Source: Rhabditoides inermis (Eukaryota; Nematoda; Chromadorea; Rhabditida; Rhabditidae). Taken from it: a DNA stretch of 64,000 nucleotides. The notes below the pieces were generated by a model. That model was given only the letters and a program-made list of their open reading frames with translations, did no database searches and was not told the origin of the DNA. This document shows positions 11,641-22,900 of the stretch, one piece after another. The number at the start of each line of letters is the position of its first letter. The first letter of the stretch is position 1. Position numbers and translations under genes: made by a program. Where the stretch lies: contig CAWZYM010000328.1 in NCBI GenBank assembly GCA_963966185.1, positions 326,501 through 390,500 of the forward strand, read 5' to 3'.

Positions 11641-12070
11641 GGATTGTGGTTTTCACAGCTGATAGATGTTTGTGGCGGCTCGTAGCTGTTCGTGGCGGAC
11701 GTTACAACTCGTAGATTTTCGTGGGTTGTGGTTTTCGTGGCTGATAGTGGTTCGTGGCGGCTCGTAGCTGTTCGTGGCTGACGTTACAACTCGTAGATGT
11801 TCGTGGATTGCGGTTCTCGCGGCTGATAGATGTTCGTGGCGGCTCGTAGCTGTTCGTGGCTGACGTTGCAACTCGTAGATGTTCGTGGATTGTGGTTTTC
11901 ACAGCTGATAGATGTTTGTGGCGGCTCGTAGCTGTTCGTGGCTGACGTTACAACTCGTAGATGTTCGTGGGATGTGGTTTTCGCAGCTGATAGATGTTCG
12001 TAGCTGTTCGTAGCTGTTCGTGGCTGACGTTACAACTCGTAGATGTTCGTGGATTGTGGTTTTTGCGGCT
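11641..12070 (+). repeat. Mosaic link segment
   Basis: Ordinary 82-bp monomers. From about 11,690 to 12,000 the order matches 8,080-8,390 at an offset of 3,611, including the GGCGGACG and GATTTTCG variants, but without the 75-bp deletion monomer. I see nothing in it but satellite. Confidence 0.75.
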
Positions 12071-13491
12071 GATAGATGTTTGTGGCGGCTCGTAGCTGTT
12101 TGTGGCTGAAGTTGAAACTCGTAGATGTTCGTGGATTGTGGCTCTCGCGACTGACAGTTGTTCGTGGCGGCTCGTAGCTGTTCGTGGCTGAAGTTGCAAC
12201 TCGTAGATGTTCGTGGATTGTGGTTCTCGCGGCTGATAGATGTTCGTGGCGGCTCGTAGCTGTTCGTGGCTGACGTTGCAACTCGTAGATGTTCGTGGAT
12301 TGTGGCTCTCGCGGCTGACAGTTGTTCGTGGCGGCTCGTAGCTGTTCGTGGCTGACGTTGCAACTCGTAGCTGTTCGTGGCTGACGTTGCAACTCGTAGA
12401 TGTTCGTGGATTGTGGTTTTCGCAGCTGATAGATGTTCGTGGCAGCTCGTAGCTGTTCGTGGCTGACGTTGCAACTCGTAGATGTTCGTGGATTGTGGTT
12501 TTCGCAGCTGATAGATGTTCGTGGCGGGTCGTAGCTGTTTGTGGCTGAAGTTGCAACTCGTAGATGTTCGTGGGTTGTGGTTTTCGTTGCTGATAGTGGT
12601 TCGTGGCGGCTCGTAGCTGTTCGTGGCTGACGTTACAACTCGTAGATGTTCGTGGATTGTGGTTTTCGCGGCTGATAGATGTTTGTGGCGGCTCGTAGCT
12701 GTTCGTGGCTGACGTTGCAACTCGTAGATGTTCGTGGATTGTGGCTCTCGCGGCTGACAGTTGTTCGTGGCGGCTCGTAGCTGTTCGTGGCTGACGTTGC
12801 AACTCGTAGATGCTCGTGGATTGTGGCTCTCGCGGCTGACTTCTTCGTGGCGGTTCGTAGCTGTTCGTGGCTGACGTTGCAACTCGTAGATGTTCGTGGA
12901 TTGTGGTTTTCGCAGCTCATAGAAATTCGTGGCGGCTCGTAGCTGTTCGTGGCTGACGTTACAACTCGTAGATGTTTGTGGGATGTGGTTTTCGCAGCTG
13001 ATAGATGTTCGTGGCGGATCGTAGCTGTTTGTGGCTGAAGTTGCAACTCGTAGATGTTCGTGGGTTGTGGTTTTCGTTGCTGTTAGTGGTTCGTGGCGGC
13101 TCGTAGCTGTTTGTGGCTGACGTTGCAACTCGTAGATGTTCGTGGGATGTGGTTTTCGCAGCTGATAGATGTTCGTGGCGGATCGTAGCTGTTTGTGGCT
13201 GAAGTTGCAACTCGTAGATGTTCGTGGGTTGTGGTTTTCGTTGCTGTTAGTGGTTCGTGGCGGCTCGTAGCTGTTTGTGGCTGACGTTGCAACTCGTAGA
13301 TGTTCGTGGATTGTGGTTTTCGCAGCTGATAGATGTTCGTGACGGATCGTAGCTGTTTGTGGCTGACGTTGCAACTCGTAGCTGTTCGTGGATTGTGGCT
13401 CTCGCGGCTGATAGTGGTTCGTGGCGGCTCGTAGCTGTTCGTGGCTGACGTTACAACTCGTAGATGTTCGTGGATTGTGGTTTTCGCGGCT
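12071..13491 (+). repeat. 1,421-bp higher-order unit, copy 1
   Basis: It matches 13,492-14,912 at a constant offset of 1,421. From 12,151 to 13,491 I found no differences, while the first 80 bp carry several substitutions, so the exact left edge is uncertain. Markers include GGCAGCTCG (near 12,442), GGCGGGTCG (near 12,526) and GGCGGTTCG (near 12,850). The pair occurs again at about 23,437-26,278 through the 11,366-bp duplication. Confidence 0.82.
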
Positions 13492-14912
13492 GACAGTTGT
13501 TCGTGGCGGGTCGTAGCTGTTCGTGGCTCACGTTGCAACTCGTAGATGTTCGTGGATTGTGGCTCTCGCGGCTGACAGTTGTTCGTGGCGGCTCGTAGCT
13601 GTTCGTGGCTGAAGTTGCAACTCGTAGATGTTCGTGGATTGTGGTTCTCGCGGCTGATAGATGTTCGTGGCGGCTCGTAGCTGTTCGTGGCTGACGTTGC
13701 AACTCGTAGATGTTCGTGGATTGTGGCTCTCGCGGCTGACAGTTGTTCGTGGCGGCTCGTAGCTGTTCGTGGCTGACGTTGCAACTCGTAGCTGTTCGTG
13801 GCTGACGTTGCAACTCGTAGATGTTCGTGGATTGTGGTTTTCGCAGCTGATAGATGTTCGTGGCAGCTCGTAGCTGTTCGTGGCTGACGTTGCAACTCGT
13901 AGATGTTCGTGGATTGTGGTTTTCGCAGCTGATAGATGTTCGTGGCGGGTCGTAGCTGTTTGTGGCTGAAGTTGCAACTCGTAGATGTTCGTGGGTTGTG
14001 GTTTTCGTTGCTGATAGTGGTTCGTGGCGGCTCGTAGCTGTTCGTGGCTGACGTTACAACTCGTAGATGTTCGTGGATTGTGGTTTTCGCGGCTGATAGA
14101 TGTTTGTGGCGGCTCGTAGCTGTTCGTGGCTGACGTTGCAACTCGTAGATGTTCGTGGATTGTGGCTCTCGCGGCTGACAGTTGTTCGTGGCGGCTCGTA
14201 GCTGTTCGTGGCTGACGTTGCAACTCGTAGATGCTCGTGGATTGTGGCTCTCGCGGCTGACTTCTTCGTGGCGGTTCGTAGCTGTTCGTGGCTGACGTTG
14301 CAACTCGTAGATGTTCGTGGATTGTGGTTTTCGCAGCTCATAGAAATTCGTGGCGGCTCGTAGCTGTTCGTGGCTGACGTTACAACTCGTAGATGTTTGT
14401 GGGATGTGGTTTTCGCAGCTGATAGATGTTCGTGGCGGATCGTAGCTGTTTGTGGCTGAAGTTGCAACTCGTAGATGTTCGTGGGTTGTGGTTTTCGTTG
14501 CTGTTAGTGGTTCGTGGCGGCTCGTAGCTGTTTGTGGCTGACGTTGCAACTCGTAGATGTTCGTGGGATGTGGTTTTCGCAGCTGATAGATGTTCGTGGC
14601 GGATCGTAGCTGTTTGTGGCTGAAGTTGCAACTCGTAGATGTTCGTGGGTTGTGGTTTTCGTTGCTGTTAGTGGTTCGTGGCGGCTCGTAGCTGTTTGTG
14701 GCTGACGTTGCAACTCGTAGATGTTCGTGGATTGTGGTTTTCGCAGCTGATAGATGTTCGTGACGGATCGTAGCTGTTTGTGGCTGACGTTGCAACTCGT
14801 AGCTGTTCGTGGATTGTGGCTCTCGCGGCTGATAGTGGTTCGTGGCGGCTCGTAGCTGTTCGTGGCTGACGTTACAACTCGTAGATGTTCGTGGATTGTG
14901 GTTTTCGCGGCT
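13492..14912 (+). repeat. 1,421-bp higher-order unit, copy 2
   Basis: This is the downstream copy of 12,071-13,491, sharing the GGCAGCTCG, GGCGGGTCG and GGCGGTTCG monomers in the same order. Similarity at this offset ends at 14,913, where CTGACAG is replaced by CTGATAG. Confidence 0.82.
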
Positions 14913-15492
14913 GATAGATGTTCGTGGCGGCTCGTAGCTGTTCGTGGCTGACGTTGCAACTCGTAGATGTTCGTGGATTGTGGTTTTCACAGCTGATAGA
15001 TGTTCGTGGCGGCTCGTAGCTGTTCGTGGCTGACGTTACAACTCGTAGATGTTCGTGGGATGTGGTTTTCGCAGCTGATAGATGTTCGTAGATGTTCGTA
15101 GCTGTTCGTGGCTGACGTTACAACTCGTAGATGTTCGTGGATTGTGGTTTTTGCGGCTGATAGATGTTCGTGGCGGCTCGTAGCTGTTTGTGGCTGAAGT
15201 TGAAACTCGTAGATGTTCGTGGATTGTGGTTTTCGCGGCTGATAGATGTTCGTGGCGGCTCGTAGCTGTTCGTGGCTGACGTTGCAACTCGTAGATGCTC
15301 GTGGATTGTGGCTCTCGCGGCTGACTTCTTCGTGGCGGCTCGTAGCTGTTCGTGGCTGACGTTGCAACTCGTAGATGTTCGTGGATTGTGGTTTTCGCAG
15401 CTCATAGAAGTTCGTGGCGGCTCGTAGCTGTTCGTGGCTGACGTTACAACTCGTAGATGTTTGTGGGATGTGGTTTTCGCAGCTGATAGATG
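14913..15492 (+). repeat. Mosaic satellite segment
   Basis: About seven monomers of mixed subtype, including one with GTTCGTAGATGTTCGTAGCTG near 15,085 (a converted C-A junction) and a CTTCTT 80-bp monomer near 15,325. It links the 1,421-bp pair to the 1,402-bp pair and holds nothing but satellite. Confidence 0.75.
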
Positions 15493-16894
15493 TTCGTGGC
15501 GGCTCGTAGCTGTTCGTGGCTGACGTTACAACTCGTAGATATTCGTGGATTGTGGTTTTCGCGCCTGATAGATGTTCGTGGCGGCTCGTAGCTGTTCGTG
15601 GCTGACGTTGCAACTCGTAGATGTTCGTGGATTGTGGCTCTCGCGGCTGACAGTTGTTCGTGGCGGCTCGTAGCTGTTTGTGGCTGAAGTTGAAACTCGT
15701 AGATGTTCGTGGATTGTGACTCTCGCGGCTGACAGTTGTTCGTGGCGGCTCGTAGCTGTTCGTGGCTCACGTTGCAACTCGTAGATGTTCGTGGATTGTG
15801 GCTCTCGCGGCTGACAGTTATTCGTGGCGGCTCGTAGCTGTTCGTGGCTGAAGTTGAAACTCGTAGCTGTTCGTGGATTGTGGCTCTCGCGGCTGACAGT
15901 TATTCGTGGCGGCTCGTAGCTGTTCGTGGCTGACGTTACAACTCGTAGATATTCGTGGATTGTGGCTCTCGCGGCTGACAGTTGTTCGTGGTGGCTCGTA
16001 GCTGTTTGTAACTGAAGTTGAAACTCGTAGTTGTTTGTGGATTGTGGCTCTCGCGGCTGACAGTAGCTGTTCGTGGCAGACGTAGCAACTCGTAGATGTT
16101 CGTGGATTGTGGCTTTCGCAGCTGACAGTTGTTCGTGGCGGCTCGTAGCTGTTCGTGGCTGACGTTGCAACTCGTAAATGCTCGTGGATTGTGGCTCTCG
16201 CGGCTGACTTCTTCGTGGCGGATCGTAGCTGTTCGTGGCTGACGTTGCAACTCGTAGATGTTCGTGGATTGTGGTTTTCGCGGCTGATAGATGTTTGTGG
16301 CGGCTCGTAGCTGTTCGTGGCTGACGTTGCAACTCGTAGCTGTTCGTGGCTGACGTTGCAACTCGTAGATGTTCGTGGATTGTGGTTTTCGCAGCTGATA
16401 GATGTTCGTGGCAGCTCGTAGCTGTTCGTGGCTGACGTTGCAACTCGTAGATGTTCGTGGATTGTGGTTTTCGCAGCTGATAGATGTTCGTGGCGGGTCG
16501 TAGCTGTTTGTGGCTGAAGTTGCAACTCGTAGATGTTCGTGGGTTGTGGTTTTCGTTGCTGATAGTGGTTCGTGGCGGCTCGTAGCTGTTCGTGGCTGAC
16601 GTTACAACTCGTAGATGTTCGTGGATTGTGGTTTTCGCGGCTGATAGATGTTTGTGGCGGCTCGTAGCTGTTCGTGGCTGACGTTGCAACTCGTAGATGT
16701 TCGTGGATTGTGGCTCTCGCGGCTGACAGTTGTTCGTGGCGGCTCGTAGCTGTTCGTGGCTGACGTTGCAACTCGTAGATGCTCGTGGATTGTGGCTCTC
16801 GCGGCTGACTTCTTCGTGGCGGCTCGTAGCTGTTCGTGGCTGACGTTGCAACTCGTAGATGTTCGTGGATTGTGGTTTTCGCAGCTCATAGAAA
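15493..16894 (+). repeat. 1,402-bp higher-order unit, copy 1
   Basis: It matches 16,895-18,296 at an offset of 1,402, with identity running from 15,493 to 16,942, so the breakpoint is ambiguous over 48 bp. It opens with the monomer carrying GATATTCG and CGCGCCTG (15,540-15,570) and contains the 65-bp monomer at 16,045-16,109 and a GTAAATGCTC monomer near 16,176. Reproduced at about 26,859-28,260. Confidence 0.88.
16045..16109 (+). repeat. 65-bp short monomer (motif C-A fusion)
   Basis: A 17-bp deletion fuses motif C to motif A, giving CTGACAGTAGCTGTTCGTGG, and the linker is altered to CAGACGTAGCAACTCG. This distinctive subtype marks one fixed position of the 1.4-1.5 kb higher-order units. 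It recurs near 17,450, 19,760, 27,420, 28,825, 31,130, 35,295, 39,505, 41,045, 43,490, 57,820, 60,340 and 62,845, plus the copies made by the 14,659-bp duplication. Confidence 0.88.
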
Positions 16895-18296
16895 TTCGTG
16901 GCGGCTCGTAGCTGTTCGTGGCTGACGTTACAACTCGTAGATATTCGTGGATTGTGGTTTTCGCGCCTGATAGATGTTCGTGGCGGCTCGTAGCTGTTCG
17001 TGGCTGACGTTGCAACTCGTAGATGTTCGTGGATTGTGGCTCTCGCGGCTGACAGTTGTTCGTGGCGGCTCGTAGCTGTTTGTGGCTGAAGTTGAAACTC
17101 GTAGATGTTCGTGGATTGTGACTCTCGCGGCTGACAGTTGTTCGTGGCGGCTCGTAGCTGTTCGTGGCTCACGTTGCAACTCGTAGATGTTCGTGGATTG
17201 TGGCTCTCGCGGCTGACAGTTATTCGTGGCGGCTCGTAGCTGTTCGTGGCTGAAGTTGAAACTCGTAGCTGTTCGTGGATTGTGGCTCTCGCGGCTGACA
17301 GTTATTCGTGGCGGCTCGTAGCTGTTCGTGGCTGACGTTACAACTCGTAGATATTCGTGGATTGTGGCTCTCGCGGCTGACAGTTGTTCGTGGTGGCTCG
17401 TAGCTGTTTGTAACTGAAGTTGAAACTCGTAGTTGTTTGTGGATTGTGGCTCTCGCGGCTGACAGTAGCTGTTCGTGGCAGACGTAGCAACTCGTAGATG
17501 TTCGTGGATTGTGGCTTTCGCAGCTGACAGTTGTTCGTGGCGGCTCGTAGCTGTTCGTGGCTGACGTTGCAACTCGTAAATGCTCGTGGATTGTGGCTCT
17601 CGCGGCTGACTTCTTCGTGGCGGATCGTAGCTGTTCGTGGCTGACGTTGCAACTCGTAGATGTTCGTGGATTGTGGTTTTCGCGGCTGATAGATGTTTGT
17701 GGCGGCTCGTAGCTGTTCGTGGCTGACGTTGCAACTCGTAGCTGTTCGTGGCTGACGTTGCAACTCGTAGATGTTCGTGGATTGTGGTTTTCGCAGCTGA
17801 TAGATGTTCGTGGCAGCTCGTAGCTGTTCGTGGCTGACGTTGCAACTCGTAGATGTTCGTGGATTGTGGTTTTCGCAGCTGATAGATGTTCGTGGCGGGT
17901 CGTAGCTGTTTGTGGCTGAAGTTGCAACTCGTAGATGTTCGTGGGTTGTGGTTTTCGTTGCTGATAGTGGTTCGTGGCGGCTCGTAGCTGTTCGTGGCTG
18001 ACGTTACAACTCGTAGATGTTCGTGGATTGTGGTTTTCGCGGCTGATAGATGTTTGTGGCGGCTCGTAGCTGTTCGTGGCTGACGTTGCAACTCGTAGAT
18101 GTTCGTGGATTGTGGCTCTCGCGGCTGACAGTTGTTCGTGGCGGCTCGTAGCTGTTCGTGGCTGACGTTGCAACTCGTAGATGCTCGTGGATTGTGGCTC
18201 TCGCGGCTGACTTCTTCGTGGCGGCTCGTAGCTGTTCGTGGCTGACGTTGCAACTCGTAGATGTTCGTGGATTGTGGTTTTCGCAGCTCATAGAAA
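16895..18296 (+). repeat. 1,402-bp higher-order unit, copy 2
   Basis: This is the tandem partner of 15,493-16,894, with the same subtype order. Reproduced at about 28,261-29,662 by the 11,366-bp duplication, and its right part again after 43,111 by the 14,659-bp duplication. Confidence 0.88.
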
Positions 18297-19926
18297 TTCG
18301 TGGCGGCTCGTAGCTGTTCGTGGCTGACGTTACAACTCGTAGATGTTTGTGGGATGTGGTTTTCGCAGCTGATAGATGTTCGTGGCGGATCGTAGCTGTT
18401 TGTGGCTGAAGTTGCAACTCGTAGATGTTCGTGGGTTGTGGTTTTCGTTGCTGTTAGTGGTTCGTGGCGGCTCGTAGCTGTTTGTGGCTGACGTTGCAAC
18501 TCGTAGATGTTCGTGAGATGTGGTTTTCGCAGCTGATAGATGTTCGTGGCGGATCGTAGCTGTTTGTGGCTGAAGTTGCAACTCGTAGATGTTCGTGGGT
18601 TGTGGTTTTCGTTGCTGTTAGTGGTTCGTGGCGGCTCGTAGCTGTTTGTGGCTGACGTTGCAACTCGTAGATGTTCGTGGATTGTGGTTTTCGCAGCTGA
18701 TAGATGTTCGTGGCGGATCGTAGCTGTTTGTGGCTGAAGTTGCAACTCGTAGATGTTCGTGGGTTGTGGTTTTCGTTGCTGATAGTGGTTCGTGGCGGCT
18801 CGTAGCTGTTCGTGGCTGACGTTACAACTCGTAGATGTTCGTGGATTGTGGTTTTCGCGGCTGATAGATGTTCGTGGCGGCTCGTAGCTGTTCGTGGCTG
18901 ACGTTGCAACTCGTAGATGCTCGTGGATTGTGGCTCTCGCGGCTGACTTCTTCGTGGCGGCTCGTAGCTGTTCGTGGCTGACGTTGCAACTCGTAGATGT
19001 TCGTGGATTGTGGTTTTCGCAGCTCATAGAAGTTCGTGGCGGCTCGTAGCTGTTCGTGGCTGACGTTACAACTCGTAGATGTTTGTGAGATGTGGTTTTC
19101 GCAGCTGATAGATGTTCGTGGCGGCTCGTAGCTGTTCGTGGCTGACGTTACAACTCGTAGATATTCGTGGATTGTGGTTTTCGCGCCTGATAGATGTTCG
19201 TGGCGGCTCGTAGCTGTTCGTGGCTGACGTTGCAACTCGTAGATGTTCGTGGATTGTGGCTCTCGCGGCTGACAGTTGTTCGTGGCGGCTCGTAGCTGTT
19301 TGTGGCTGAAGTTGAAACTCGTAGATGTTCGTGGATTGTGACTCTCGCGGCTGACAGTTGTTCATGGCGGCTCGTAGCTGTTCGTGGCTCACGTTGCAAC
19401 TCGTAGATGTTCGTGGATTGTGGCTCTCGCGGCTGACAGTTATTCGTGGCGGCTCGTAGCTGTTCGTGGCTGAAGTTGCAACTCGTAGATGTTCGTGGAT
19501 TGTGGTTCTCGCGGCTGATAGATGTTCGTGGCGGCTCGTGGCTGTTTGTAACTGAAGTTGAAACTCGTAGCTGTTCGTGGATTGTGGCTCTCGCGGCTGA
19601 CAGTTATTCGTGGCGGCTCGTAGCTGTTCGTGGCTGACGTTACAACTCGTAGATATTCGTGGATTGTGGCTCTCGCGGCTGACAGTTGTTCGTGGTGGCT
19701 CGTAGCTGTTTGTAACTGAAGTTGAAACTCGTAGTTGTTTGTGGATTGTGGCTCTCGCGGCTGACAGTAGCTGTTCGTGGCAGACGTAGCAACTCGTAGA
19801 TGTTCGTGGATTGTGGCTTTCGCAGCTGACAGTTGTTCGTGGCGGCTCGTAGCTGTTCGTGGCTGACGTTGCAACTCGTAAATGCTCGTGGATTGTGGCT
19901 CTCGCGGCTGACTTCTTCGTGGCGGA
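18297..19926 (+). repeat. Mosaic segment with a third partial 1.4-kb unit
   Basis: 18,297-19,000 resembles 14,340-14,900. From about 19,066 the order resembles 15,444 onward at an offset of 3,622, then 3,704 after one extra 82-bp monomer (near 19,460-19,550). It is cut at 19,926 by the junction with the second 11,366-bp unit. Confidence 0.75.
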
Positions 19927-22900
19927 TCGTAGCTGTTCGTGGCTGACGTTGCAACTCGTAGATGCTCGTGGATTGTGGCTCTCGCGGCTGATAGTTGTTC
20001 ATGGCGGCTCGTAGCTGTTCGTGGCTGACGTTGCAACTCGTAGCTGTTCGTGGCTGACGTTGCAACTCGTAGATGTTCGTGGATTGTGGTTTTCGCAGCT
20101 GATAGATGTTCGTGGCGGCTCGTAGCTGTTCGTGGCTGACGTTGCAACTCGTAGATGTTCGTGGATTGTGGTTTTCGCAGCTGATAGATGTTCGTGGCGG
20201 ATCGTAGCTGTTTGTGGCTGAAGTTGCAACTCGTAGATGTTCGTGGGTTGTGGTTTTCGTTGCTGATAGTGGTTCGTGGCGGCTCGTAGCTGTTCGTGGC
20301 TGACGTCACAACTCGTAGATGTTCGTGGATTGTGGTTTTCGCGGCTGATAGATGTTCGTTGCGGCTCGTAGCTGTTCGTGGCTGACGTTGCAACTCGTAG
20401 CTGTTCGTGGATTGTGGCTCTCGCGGCTGATAGTGGTTCATGGCGGCTCGTAGCTGTTCGTGGCTGCCGTTACAACTCGTAGATGTTCGTGGATTGTGGT
20501 TTTCGCGGCTGATAGATGTTCGTGGCGGCTCGTAGCTGTTCGTGGCTGACGTTGCAACTCGTAGATGTTCGTGGATTGTGGTTTTCACAGCTGATAGATG
20601 TTCGTGGCGGCTCGTAGCTGTTCGTGGCTGACGTTACAACTCGTAGATGTTCGTGGGATGTGGTTTTCGCAGCTGATAAATGTTCGTAGCTGTTCGTAGC
20701 TGTTCGTGGCTAACGTTACAACTCGTAGATGTTCGTGGATTGTGGTTTTTGCGGCTGATAGATGTTCGTGGCGGCTCGTAGCTGTTTGTGGCTGAAGTTG
20801 AAACTCGTAGATGTTCGTGGATTGTGACTCTCGCGGCTGACAGTTGTTCGTGGCGGCTCGTAGCTGTTCGTGGCTCACGTTGCAACTCGTAGATGTTCGT
20901 GGATTGTGGCTCTCGCGGCTGACAGTTGTTCGTGGCGGCTCGTAGCTGTTTGTGGCTGAAGTTGAAACTCGTAGATGTTCGTGGATTGTGACTCTCGTGG
21001 CTGACAGTTGTTCGTGGCGCCTCATAGCTGTTCGTGGCTCACGTTGCAACTCGTAGATGTTCGTGGATTGTGGCTCTCGCGGCTGACAGTTGTTCGTGGC
21101 GGCTCGTAGCTGTTCGTGGCTGAAGTTGCAACTCGTAGATGTTCGTGGATTGTGGTTCTCGCGGCTGATAGACGTTCGTGGCGGCTCGTAGCTGTTTGTG
21201 GCTGACGTTGCAACTCGTAGATGTTCGTGGATTGTGGCTCTCGCGGCTGACAGTTGTTCGTGGCGGCTCGTAGCTGTTCGTGGCTGACGTTGCAACTCGT
21301 AGCTGTTCGTGGCTGACGTTGCAACTCGTAGATGTTCGTGGATTGTGGTTTTCGCAGCTGATAGCTGTTCGTGGCGGCTCGTAGCTGTTCGTGGCTGACG
21401 TTGCAACTCGTAGATGTTCGTGGATTGTGGTTTTCGCAGCTGATAGATGTTCGTGGCGGATCGTAGCTGTTTGTGGCTGAAGTTGCAACTCGTAGATGTT
21501 CGTGAGTTGTGGTTTTCGTTGCTGATAGTGGTTCGTGGCGGCTCGTAGCTGTTCGTGGCTGACGTTACAACTCGTAGATGTTCGTGGATTGTGGTTTTCG
21601 CGGCTGATAGATGTTCGTGGCGGCTCGTAGCTGTTCGTGGCTGACGTTGCAACTCGTAGATGTTCGTGGATTGTGGCTCTCGCGGCTGACAGTTGTTCGT
21701 GGCGGCTCGTAGCTGTTCGTGGCTGACGTTGCAACTCGTAGATGCTCGTGGATTGTGGCTCTCGCGGCTGACTTCTTCGTGGCGGCTCGTAGCTGTTCGT
21801 GGCTGACGTTGCAACTCGTAGATGTTCGTGGATTGTGGTTTTCGCAGCTCATAGAAGTTCGTGGCGGCTCGTAGCTGTTCGTGGCTGACGTTACAACTTG
21901 TAGATGTTTGTGGGATGTGGTTTTCGCAGCTGATAGATGTTCGTGGCGGCTCGTAGCTGTTCGTGGCTGACGTTACAACTCGTAGAAGTTCGTGGATTGT
22001 GGTTTTCGCGGAAGATAGATGTTCGTGGCGGCTCGTAGCTGTTTGTGGCTGAAGTTGAAACTCGTAGCTGTTCGTGGCTGACGTTGCAACTCGTAGATGT
22101 TCGTGGATTGTGGTTTTCGCAGCTGATAGATGTTCGTGGCGGATCGTAGCTGTTTGTGGCTGAAGTTTCAACTCGTAGATGTTTGTGGGTTGTGGTTTTC
22201 GTGGCTGATAGTGGTTCGTGGCGGCTCGTAGCTGTTCGTGGCTGACGTTGCAACTCGTAGATGTTCGTGGATTGTGGTTTTCGCAGCTGATAGCTGTTCG
22301 TGGCGGATCGTAGCTGTTCGTGGCTGACGTTGCAACTCGTAGATGTTCGTGGATTGTGGTTTTCACAGCTGCTAGATGTTCGTGGCGGCTCGTAGCTGTT
22401 CGTGGCTGACATTACAACTCGTAGATGTTCGTGGATTGTGGTTTTCGCGGCTGATAGATGTTCGTGGCGGCTCGTAGCTGTTCGTGGCTGACGTTGCAAC
22501 TCGTAGATGTTCGTGAATTGTGGTTTTCACAGCTGATAGATGTTCGTGGCGGCTCGTAGCTGTTCGTGGCTGACGTTACAACTCGTAGATGTTCGTGGGA
22601 TGTGGTTTTCGCAGCTGATAGATGTTCGTGGCGGATCGTAGCTGTTTGTGGCTGAAGTTGCAACTCGTAGATGTTCGTGGGTTGTGGTTTTCGTTGCTGG
22701 TAGTGGTTCGTGGCGGCTCGTAGCTGTTTGTGGCTGACGTTGCAACTCGTAGATGTTCGTGGATTGTGGTTTTCGCAGCTGATAGATGTTCGTGACGGAT
22801 CGTAGCTGTTTGTGGCTGACGTTGCAACTCGTAGCTGTTCGTGGATTGTGGCTCTCGCGGCTGATAGTGGTTCGTGGCGGCTCGTAGCTGTTCGTGGCTG

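Larger units (their letters stand above)
8561..19926 (+). repeat. 11,366-bp tandem duplication, unit 1
   Basis: Matching with 19,927-31,292 starts at 8,561 (8,560 is C and 19,926 is A) and continues to 19,964 (19,965 is C and 31,331 is T) at an unchanged offset of 11,366. The excess of 38 bp is the ambiguity of the breakpoint. Every subtype I compared agrees, including private variants such as TGACGTCA (8,935 and 20,301) and GTGAATTG (11,148 and 22,514). I found no difference, though I did not align every base. The unit contains the 1,421-bp and 1,402-bp pairs, so it post-dates them. Confidence 0.9.
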